Positions 1 through 6,984 of a stretch of DNA of 10,023 bases are shown one piece after another. Every line of letters starts with the position of its first letter. The first letter of the stretch is position 1. The position numbers and the translations under genes were made by a program. The stretch is taken from assembly GCA_937863205.1 (NCBI GenBank), contig CALMGA010000349.1:1-10023 (forward strand), in the 5' to 3' direction. Below the pieces are notes generated by a model. It was not told the origin of the DNA. It made no database searches and saw only the letters and a list, made by a program, of their open reading frames with translations. This DNA is from an uncultured Beijerinckiaceae bacterium. Lineage in GTDB: Bacteria > Pseudomonadota > Alphaproteobacteria > Rhizobiales > Beijerinckiaceae.

Positions 1-1151
1 GCCTCGATCTCCTGGAACAGCGTCCAGGCGGTGTCGCACAGGCTCGACGTCAGCGCCTCGATTGCGCCGGCTCCCCCGGCCGCATCGTCCACCTTGGCGA
101 GGTGCGCCTCGTCGATCAGGACACGGCTCGCGTTGCGGGCGAGGCGGCGGGCGGATGCATCGGGCAGTCCCAGCGGCAGCGTCATCGGCAGCACGGTGAT
201 CGTATCGGCACCGCCAAGGCCGGCCGCCGCCACGCCCACCGTGGCGCGCAGCGTGTTGGTCCAGGGATCGCGGCGGGTCATGCAGCGCCACGATGTTTCC
301 GCATGGAGCCGCAGCGGCCGGGGATCGAGGCCGCACGCCTGTCCCACCCGCGCCCAAAGGCGACGCATCGCCCGCATCTTGGCGAAGCCGGGGAACAGAT
401 CGGCGTCGACGGCGAGCAGCACGGCGATCGCATCGCGTGCCGCGTCGAGGGGCAGTCCGTCCTCTTCGAGCCGGCGAAGATAAGCGACGCCGGTGGCGAG
501 AACCGCCGCCAGCTCCTGCGCCTCGCCGGCGCCGGCCTCGTGCCAGGGCCGGCCGTCTGCGAGGAGCGGGCAGCCGGCGAAGCCTCCCCGTCGTGCCAGG
601 TCGACGAGGGTCTTGAGATCGCCGGCCTCGGTCGTTCCCGAGCGTGCCGCCGAACCGAGCGGGTCGTAGCCGAAATCGATGGCGAGCCCGGCGCCGGTGA
701 GGCGGCGCTCGGATGCGAGCTCGACCAGGGCTTGCGCGGCGGCCGGCGTTGCCGCGCCGGCATCGAGCCGCAGGGCGATCAGGTCGAGCTCGACGCGGTC
801 CAGCGCGGCGCCCAAGGCTCCGCGATCGGCGTCGATGCCGAACCCGCGGGCGGCGGCACTGCCGGCGCAGACCAGCGTGAGCGAGTCGGCGCCGCCTTCG
901 AGGTCGGCGAGGGCGAGGGCGTTGGCGATGGTTGGATCGGGATGGTCGACCCTCGAGCTGACCGCCCAGTCGCGACCCGCGCGCCAAGGCTGCGGCTGCG
1001 GCTCGGTCGCGCGGGCGTAGAGCGGCTCGATCGCGAGCCCTCCGTCCGTGACCGTGCGCAGCGAGGCCAGCGGGGCGTCGGCGGCTTTTTCGGCGAGGGC
1101 GCGCCAGCGATCCCAGCCCTGATCGAGATCCCCTGCCGGCGCGGCGGTCAT
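1..1151 (-). CDS. mutA: Methylmalonyl-CoA mutase small (beta) subunit, 3' end beyond window
   Basis: Reading the minus strand from the ATG at 1151-1149 gives 383 uninterrupted codons running off the left edge; full-length family members are roughly 600 or more residues, so the C-terminal part is missing. The frame contains small-subunit signatures: DPWTNTLRATVGV, then AGLGGADTITVLP, then LGLPD and ARNASRVLIDEAHLAKV, all in the TIM-barrel part of the mutase fold. The enzyme interconverts (R)-methylmalonyl-CoA and succinyl-CoA with adenosylcobalamin. In two-subunit mutases the beta chain is the catalytically silent partner of the large chain, so the cofactor-binding gene should be the next one to the left. 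In methylotrophs this step belongs to propionyl-CoA assimilation and the ethylmalonyl-CoA pathway. The start lies 2 nt after the stop of the DUF2267-like gene with no clear Shine-Dalgarno, suggesting translational coupling. The gene is also called mcmB or bhbA in some genomes. Confidence 0.93.
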   Translation of the reverse strand, partial: MTAAPAGDLDQGWDRWRALAEKAADAPLASLRTVTDGGLAIEPLYARATEPQPQPWRAGRDWAVSSRVDHPDPTIANALALADLEGGADSLTLVCAGSAAARGFGIDADRGALGAALDRVELDLIALRLDAGAATPAAAQALVELASERRLTGAGLAIDFGYDPLGSAARSGTTEAGDLKTLVDLARRGGFAGCPLLADGRPWHEAGAGEAQELAAVLATGVAYLRRLEEDGLPLDAARDAIAVLLAVDADLFPGFAKMRAMRRLWARVGQACGLDPRPLRLHAETSWRCMTRRDPWTNTLRATVGVAAAGLGGADTITVLPMTLPLGLPDASARRLARNASRVLIDEAHLAKVDDAAGGAGAIEALTSSLCDTAWTLFQEIE

Positions 1152-1153
1152 CG

Positions 1154-1546
1154 CTAAAGCAGCTGGCTGAGGCCGGGAATGGCGTGGGCGACCTGGCTCA
1201 CGCGCTCATCGCCGGCGCGGTCCCGCGCGAAAGCGAAGATTTCCCGGCCGACGCTTGTCATCTCGCCGGTGCTGAGACCGATGCCGGTGAGTTGCGAGGC
1301 CAAGCTCATCAGGCCGCCGCCGCCGCCGATCATGTTCATCAGACCCCCCATCAGGCCGCCGGCCTTCGGGTTGTCCGCCTCGCCGGCCGTCACGGCGCGT
1401 TCGGCTTCGGGGAAATACTGCTGGAGTTCGCCGAACTCGCCGGGAGCTTCCCGCTTCAGGAACGCCAGCACGAGGTTGATCGCCCGCGAAGCCTGATCAG
1501 CCGGAAGGCCTGCCTTAGCGGCAACCCGAGCGATCAACTCCTCCAT
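1154..1546 (-). CDS. DUF2267-like small protein, glycine-rich centre, upstream of mutA
   Basis: This is a 130-residue protein. I chose the ATG at 1546-1544 because GAGG lies about 7 nt upstream; an upstream in-frame start at 1594 would add 16 residues without better support. The N-terminus (MEELIARVAAKAGLPADQA, then a helix to about residue 30) looks like a small helical domain of the DUF2267 type, which has no established biochemical role. A Gly/Met-rich stretch at about residues 63-80 (GGLMGGLMNMIGGGGGLM) separates it from a helical C-terminus ending in IPGLSQLL. No signal peptide, cysteine or catalytic motif is visible. The stop is 2 nt before the mutA start, so the two are probably co-transcribed. 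The family name is from pattern memory and could be a neighbouring DUF; the gene itself is well supported by frame, RBS and spacing. Confidence 0.8.
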   Translation of the reverse strand: MEELIARVAAKAGLPADQASRAINLVLAFLKREAPGEFGELQQYFPEAERAVTAGEADNPKAGGLMGGLMNMIGGGGGLMSLASQLTGIGLSTGEMTSVGREIFAFARDRAGDERVSQVAHAIPGLSQLL

Positions 1547-1665
1547 CAAAACCTCGCCGGACTGGTGCAAACGCCCCCGCCGTTCTGCCGACACGACGAT
1601 GGGAAATCAAGGCGTTCTGCGGTCGCATTGCCCTTGGCAGCCGCCGGCTCGACCTTATTGCCACA

Positions 1666-1695
1666 CGCGCCGGCCCAGCCGTCCGGCCCGGCGCG
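1666..1695. other. GC-rich hairpin in the gap between two minus-strand gene pairs
   Basis: CGCGCCGG at 1666-1673 is perfectly complementary to CCGGCGCG at 1688-1695, with a 14-nt loop. It lies in the 235-nt gap (1547-1781) downstream of the peptidoglycan-binding gene and upstream of the DUF2267-like gene. No T-run follows on either strand, so it is not a classical intrinsic terminator. An 8-bp palindrome can arise by chance in DNA this GC-rich. No convincing promoter was found in the gap; the 72-codon open frame there (1546-1764, minus) is Arg/Ala/Pro-rich and not persuasive. Confidence 0.3.
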
Positions 1696-1781
1696 ACGGT
1701 TCGAGGGGCGGTCGAGGCGGCGCATCACACTATCGGCCGAAGCCGTTGGCTTGCCGGATGCCACGCTTCGCTGCGCGCCGC

Positions 1782-2463
1782 TCAGTCGATACGGATGCCG
1801 CTTTCGGTCGCCAAAGCCCGCAGCACGCGCCGGCTCAATTCGCCCTTCACCGGCAGGTGCCGGCTCTTCTCGAAGGCCTCGACCGCCTTCCGCGTCGCGA
1901 CATTGGCGGTGCCGTTCGCCTTGACGGGAAAACCGAGCTTGCCGAGCGCCTGCTGCGCCGCCATCACCGTTCGGCTCTCGGCCTTGGGGGCCGAAGCGGC
2001 CGGCGCATCGCCGAGGAGGCGGGCGATGGGATCGTCCGCGTGCGCGGCGGCCGGGGCGGTTTTCGCCGCGATGGGCGCACGGGCCGCGTTGTCCGGCGCG
2101 GCTCGCGTCGGCTTGTCCTGGCGCGCCGCCTTGTCCGGCGTGGGTCGTACGACCCTGGCGGCCGCGACCGGCTCCTGCGATGCCGGCGCGACCTCGGCGG
2201 CGGCAACGCCGGGCACCGGCTTGGCGGCGGGGACAGCGGCGAAGAGCGGCGCCGGATGGTGGCCGCGCTGCATCAGCAGGGCATTGGCCACGATGCCGAC
2301 GCCAACCGTGACGCTGATGGCGACTGCGCCGTATCGTGCGACGCCCTGGAGGGAAAAGAAGCGCTCCTTCTGGCGGGACGCCGCCTTTGGGCGCGGCTTG
2401 CGCGCCGCCTTGCGGCGGCCAGGTGCGTTGCCGCCGAAGTCGGCGTCGAGGATGGCGGCTGCG

Positions 2464-2471
<8 letters not shown>
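1782..2471 (-). CDS. Membrane-anchored peptidoglycan-binding domain protein
   Basis: This is a 229-residue protein with a GTG start at 2471-2469. A basic N-terminus (residues 18-45, many Arg/Lys) precedes one hydrophobic segment at about 47-67, giving a predicted type II (N-in, C-out) topology. Residues 70-160 are a low-complexity Ala/Pro linker, suited to crossing the periplasm. Residues about 166-222 (AAQQALGKLGFPVKANG, ATRKAVEAFEKSRHLPVKG, LSRRVLRAL) match a PG_binding_1-type fold, which binds cell-wall peptide or glycan without cutting it. No hydrolase domain is present. The start overlaps the end of the histidine kinase gene by 8 nt (GTGCCTAA), with AGGA about 9 nt upstream, implying coupled translation. 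Family and topology follow from sequence; a role as wall anchor or partner of the kinase is inferred. Confidence 0.88.
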
Positions 2472-4419
<1,948 letters not shown>

Positions 4420-4764
4420 GCGTCGCGCTCACGTTTCCCCGGTGGCGCGACGAGGCAAGCTTGCCGTCCCGCCATTAAGTCAATCTGAAGCAAGCCGAAC
4501 CGGGCGCAGGAAGCCGGCGACGCGCTTAACGCGGGCTTACGAGCGCATCCGGCCGAGCGTTCCGCCGGCATCCCCGCCGCTCGCCACGCCGGGGCGTATG
4601 GCAGCGCGCCGGTTCACGGCGTGGCGAGCGGCGGGCTCGATCGGGGCCGGCGGGCGTCCTTTAAAGATGGGTGAACGGGATCGCTCGGCATTTCAACGAT
4701 TTCGCGCCGCTTCGTTGGCGCGCGCCGGCTAGCTTCGCCGTTATCGAGATCGCGGAGCTCCGCC
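4420..4764. other. Divergent 345-nt intergenic region between kinase and DUF5330-like gene
   Basis: The region separates two genes read outward, so both promoters should lie here. On the minus strand a TTGACT hexamer in the sequence around 4474-4490 could be a -35 element for the kinase, but no good -10 follows at normal spacing. For the plus gene I see no convincing promoter pair; GGAG about 7 nt before the ATG at 4765 serves as RBS. The dominant element is the perfect 19-bp inverted repeat listed separately. Open frames crossing the region are Arg-rich shadows without a family signature. Confidence 0.6.
4573..4635. repeat. Perfect 19-bp inverted repeat with 25-nt loop
   Basis: The arm at 4573-4591 (CCCGCCGCTCGCCACGCCG) is the exact reverse complement of 4617-4635. 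The 25-nt spacer at 4592-4616 is itself partly self-complementary. A transcript in either direction would form a very stable hairpin. No T-tract follows either arm, and no gene ends nearby, so a simple terminator is unlikely. It could be a palindromic intergenic repeat of REP/BIME type, the structured part of a small RNA, or a long 5' leader structure of the plus-strand gene that starts about 130 nt downstream. Confidence 0.93.
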
Positions 4765-5142
4765 ATGTTTCTTCTTCGTTGCGCCTTCTGGCTGTCGGTC
4801 GTGTACGCCTCCATGTCCTGGGGCGGCACGGTGTTCCAGCACCACGGTTCCTTCGAGGCGGCGACACGCGGCGAGCCGGCCTTGCTCGATGGTGGGGTCG
4901 TCGGGCGTGCTGCTGCCGGTGCGGCGGACGTCTGCCGCGGTCGCGAGGTGGACTGCGTCCGCGACGCGGCGATGCTGACGGCGCTGGTGCGCAAGACGCT
5001 GCGCAACGACGACGACGCGACCCCCGCAGGCTCCGATGTCTCGTCCGCGCCCGAGGAACTTGTCGTGCAGGCCGAGGCGCCGCGGCCCGTTCCCGACCCG
5101 CGTCGCCGTGACGTCACCCGGGTGCTGACGCGCCTGCCCTGA
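4765..5142 (+). CDS. Small exported protein, DUF5330-like, function unknown
   Basis: This is a 125-residue protein, with the ATG at 4765 supported by GGAG about 7 nt upstream. The N-terminus MFLLRCAFWLSVVYASMSWG is hydrophobic after a single Arg and should act as a signal peptide or membrane anchor. The opening MFLLR-AFWL pattern and a short region with two spaced cysteines (Cys57 in VCRGREVDC and Cys64) recall the DUF5330 family of Hyphomicrobiales. The rest, from about residue 80, is a polar Pro/Arg-rich tail with no motif. The two cysteines could form a disulfide in the periplasm. The gene lies 61 nt ahead of sufE on the same strand and may share its transcript. The family call is by resemblance of N-terminus and length only. 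Confidence 0.75.
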   Translation: MFLLRCAFWLSVVYASMSWGGTVFQHHGSFEAATRGEPALLDGGVVGRAAAGAADVCRGREVDCVRDAAMLTALVRKTLRNDDDATPAGSDVSSAPEELVVQAEAPRPVPDPRRRDVTRVLTRLP

Positions 5143-5178
5143 CGCGATAAGCAAGGGCGGCGGCCGGCGTTGCGGCCC

Positions 5179-5215
5179 GAGCCTGGAACATGAGCCTGAA
5201 CGTATGAGCCTGGAC
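5179..5215 (+). repeat. Three near-identical 10-bp repeats across the sufE start codon
   Basis: GAGCCTGGAAC (5179), GAGCCTGAAC (5192) and GAGCCTGGAC (5206) recur at 13-14-nt spacing. The second and third copies each follow AT, producing two ATGAGCCTG starts at 5190 and 5204. The first opens a five-codon minicistron (ATG AGC CTG AAC GTA TGA) whose stop overlaps the sufE ATG as ATGA. Only the ATG at 5204 opens the sufE frame. Confidence 0.8.
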
Positions 5216-5623
5216 GAGATCGTCGACAACTTCGAGCTGCTCGACGACTGGGATGACCGCTACCGATACCTGATCGAGCTCGGGCGCGAGCTGGAGCGGC
5301 TGCCCGAGGCCGCGCACAACGACGCCAACAAGGTTCGCGGCTGCGCCAGCCAGGTTTGGGTGGAAACGGATCTGCGCACGGAGCCGGGCGGCGAGCGACG
5401 GCTGCACCTGCGCGGCGACAGCGACGCCCATATCGTGCGCGGGCTCATCACGGTGGTGTTCGCCTTGTATTCCGATCGGACGCCGGCCGAGATCCTCGAC
5501 ACGGACGTGCAACCCGTGTTTGAGCGGCTCGGCCTGTCGCAGCACCTGACGCCGCAGCGCTCGAACGGCGTGCGGGCGATGGTCAACCGCATCAAGGCCG
5601 ACGCCCAACAGGCGGCGGCCTGA
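5204..5623 (+). CDS. sufE: SufE family Fe-S cluster assembly sulfur acceptor
   Basis: This is a 139-residue protein of normal SufE length (about 140). The family hallmark VRGCASQVWVE is at residues 44-54, with Cys47 the persulfide-accepting cysteine. The N-terminal stretch DDWDDRYRYLIELGRELERLP is also typical, as is the GDSDAHIVRGLITVVF segment. SufE takes sulfur from the cysteine desulfurase SufS, stimulates its activity, and passes the sulfur to the SufBCD scaffold in the cytoplasm. The suf core genes are not in the window; a detached sufE is common in alphaproteobacteria. The Shine-Dalgarno ahead of the ATG is weak, and the start lies in the repeated sequence described separately. Nearby, mucR converges on it from the right. 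Confidence 0.94.
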   Translation: MSLDEIVDNFELLDDWDDRYRYLIELGRELERLPEAAHNDANKVRGCASQVWVETDLRTEPGGERRLHLRGDSDAHIVRGLITVVFALYSDRTPAEILDTDVQPVFERLGLSQHLTPQRSNGVRAMVNRIKADAQQAAA

Positions 5624-5712
5624 CGCCGAAGAAGAGACGCCGGAGCAGATACGGGCACGCCTGCCGCACCGACGCGAACGAACGAATCACGGGTGCATGC
5701 GGCGATACCATC

Positions 5713-5754
5713 GTTCTCACAGGCGCGTTCTCACAGGCGCGTTCTCACAGGCGC
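5713..5754. repeat. Three perfect 14-bp tandem repeats in a convergent gap
   Basis: GTTCTCACAGGCGC occurs three times without mismatch at 5713-5726, 5727-5740 and 5741-5754, in the 180-nt gap between the ends of sufE and mucR. The CAGGCG of the last copy (5748-5753) can pair with CGCCTG at 5768-5773 across 14 nt, a weak stem with no T-run. Being 3' of both genes, the array may affect transcript ends or simply be a small minisatellite. Confidence 0.95.
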
Positions 5755-5803
5755 GTCCTGCGGTGATCGCCTGCCTCGGTGGACGGGCGGGCAGCGCGAT
5801 CGC

Positions 5804-6220
5804 TCAATCCCTGCGGCGTCGCTGCTGCCCCAGGCCCGACTGCTTGGCAAGCACCGAGCGCGCTTTGGCGTAGGCCGGCGCGACCATCGGGTAGTCGGGC
5901 GCGAGGCCCCATTTCTCGCGGTATCCGTCGGGCGACAAGCCGTATTGCGTGCGCAGGTGGCGCTTCAGCGACTTGAACTTGCGCCCGTCCTCCAGGCAGA
6001 CGAGATATTCGCTGGTCACGGACTTCCTGGCGGGCACGGCCGGCTTGGGTGCTTCCGCGACGGGCGCGGCTGGCGCCGCCGTCACCCGAAGAAGTGCCGA
6101 GTGCACGTCGCTGATGAGCGTCGGCAGGTCGCCGACCGACACGGCATTCTTCATCACGTAGGCCGACACGATGTTGGCCGCATGCTCGATGACATCTTCC
6201 GGTACTGCCAACTCGTTCAT
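5804..6220 (-). CDS. mucR: Ros/MucR family zinc-finger-type transcriptional regulator
   Basis: This is a 138-residue protein. I placed the start at ATG 6220-6218 because AGGTG lies about 9 nt upstream; a GTG at 6232 would add four residues. The N-terminal oligomerisation region has the typical AANIVSAYVMKNAVSVGDLP and LISDVHSALL pattern (residues 14-44). An Ala/Pro linker (about 48-65) leads to the DNA-binding region from residue 72: YLVCLEDGRKFKSLKRHL, then YGLSPDGYREKWGL and DYPMVAPAYA. By alignment with Ros87, the zinc positions hold Cys75, Asp78, His88 and Tyr93, so two of the four classical Cys2His2 ligands are replaced. MucR proteins are nucleoid-associated regulators binding AT-rich, T-containing sites and often repress their own genes. 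The AT-richer upstream region would suit such binding. Confidence 0.94.
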   Translation of the reverse strand: MNELAVPEDVIEHAANIVSAYVMKNAVSVGDLPTLISDVHSALLRVTAAPAAPVAEAPKPAVPARKSVTSEYLVCLEDGRKFKSLKRHLRTQYGLSPDGYREKWGLAPDYPMVAPAYAKARSVLAKQSGLGQQRRRRD

Positions 6221-6345
6221 TGCGCACCACACCTATAGATCAAGTCGACGGGACCGTTGCGCCGACGGCGTAGGTCCGGCTGCTGGCAGTTGCGGAAAGC
6301 CTTGCCCATGCAAACCAGCGCGACGATTCGTCATAAAGCATCGCA

Positions 6346-6364
6346 GGTTGTCTATGCCACAACC
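6346..6364. promoter_or_regulatory. 19-bp interrupted palindrome, candidate operator
   Basis: GGTTGT (6346-6351) and ACAACC (6359-6364) are perfect inverted arms around a 7-nt centre, CTATGCC. The site lies between mucR and msrB in the AT-richer part of the gap. Its size suits a dimeric repressor, but which protein binds it is unknown; MucR itself usually prefers less symmetric T-rich sites. Confidence 0.4.
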
Positions 6365-6384
6365 CTACGGGCGGCAAGTTATTT

Positions 6385-6398
6385 GTCCAGCTATGGAC
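6385..6398. promoter_or_regulatory. 14-bp palindrome, candidate operator or stem
   Basis: GTCCA (6385-6389) and TGGAC (6394-6398) flank GCTA. It lies 20 nt from the 19-bp palindrome and upstream of the -10-like TATAGT at 6439. The arms are short, so chance is possible. Confidence 0.25.
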
Positions 6399-6513
6399 GG
6401 ACGGAAGGCGATGCTGCTAAGTTGTTGTTCGTCCGGTGTATAGTAGCGGCATGTGCTGATCGGGTCGGCCGGGTCGCAATCCTTGGCCGCCCGCCTATAT
6501 CCTTGGGCAGAGC

Positions 6514-6531
6514 CGGCGGGTTCGCCCGCCG
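6514..6531 (+). other. 7-bp hairpin with TTCG loop in the msrB leader
   Basis: CGGCGGG (6514-6520), loop TTCG (6521-6524) and CCCGCCG (6525-6531) form a compact GC hairpin ending about 18 nt before the msrB ATG and just upstream of its AGGAG ribosome-binding site. No T-run follows, so it is not a terminator. It could affect leader stability or translation. Confidence 0.55.
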
Positions 6532-6549
6532 CAGCGCAGGAGTCGAGGC

Positions 6550-6981
6550 ATGACCAAGTCCGATGCGGGATCGGATCCCGGCAAGATCAGCAGAAGCGAC
6601 GCGCAGTGGCGCGCGCAACTGACGCCGCAGCAATACGAGGTGACGCGGCGTCACGGCACCGAACGGGCCTTCACCGGACCCTATTGGGACAACCATGCCC
6701 CAGGCGTCTACGACTGCGTTTGCTGCGGCCAAACGCTGTTTGACGCCGCCACCAAGTATGATTCGGGTACGGGCTGGCCGAGCTTCAGCGCGCCGGTCTC
6801 GCATGGCGCCGTCGAGGAGCACGGCGACCGCTCGCTGTTCATGCGGCGCACGGAGGTGCGGTGCGCCAAGTGCGATGCCCACCTCGGCCACGTCTTTCCC
6901 GACGGGCCGCGCCCGACCGGGCTGCGATACTGCATGAACGGTCAGGCCCTCGACTTCCGCCCCGCCGACGAGACGGCCTGA
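6550..6981 (+). CDS. msrB: Peptide-methionine (R)-S-oxide reductase MsrB
   Basis: This is a 143-residue protein; the ATG at 6550 follows AGGAGTCGAGGC. It reduces the R epimer of methionine sulfoxide in oxidised proteins, using thioredoxin as electron source. Family motifs are all present: the opening [24 protein letters not shown] (residues 75-83), [10 protein letters not shown] (111-120) and [11 protein letters not shown]. Structural zinc would be held by Cys56 and Cys59 (CVCC) and by Cys105 and Cys108 (CAKC); Cys58 is an extra cysteine inside the first pair. The catalytic cysteine is Cys128. No signal peptide is seen, so it should be cytoplasmic. The downstream peptidase starts 3 nt after its stop, indicating one transcript. 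It diverges from mucR. Confidence 0.97.
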   Translation: MTKSDAGSDPGKISRSDAQWRAQLTPQQYEVTRRHGTERAFTGPYWDNHAPGVYDCVCCGQTLFDAATKYDSGTGWPSFSAPVSHGAVEEHGDRSLFMRRTEVRCAKCDAHLGHVFPDGPRPTGLRYCMNGQALDFRPADETA

Positions 6982-6984
6982 CGG

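Larger units (their letters stand above)
6221..6549. promoter_or_regulatory. Divergent mucR/msrB control region, locally AT-rich
   Basis: This 329-nt gap separates the start of mucR (minus) from that of msrB (plus), so promoters for both should be here. About 6330-6450 is visibly richer in A/T than the flanking genes. A -10-like TATAGT lies at 6439-6444 for msrB, but no good -35 sits at 16-18 nt. Two short palindromes and a 5'-leader hairpin are listed separately. No small gene was supported here. Confidence 0.55.

Noticed and set aside
102..1157. A 351-codon plus-strand open frame across the left end
   Set aside because: It is the complement of the methylmalonyl-CoA mutase frame, which shows clear conserved motifs; the plus-strand product has no recognisable family.
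1546..1764. A 72-codon minus-strand frame ending at the DUF2267-like start
   Set aside because: Although its stop overlaps the next ATG as TGATG, the product is Arg/Ala/Pro-rich without a motif and has no clear ribosome-binding site.
4573..4635. Intrinsic terminator
   Set aside because: The 19-bp stem lacks a T-run on either side and no gene ends nearby.
6439..6444. A full sigma-70 type promoter for msrB using TATAGT as -10
   Set aside because: The nearest TTG-containing hexamer (6422-6427) is only 11 nt upstream and the correct spacing holds GCTAAG, so it remains a partial match only.
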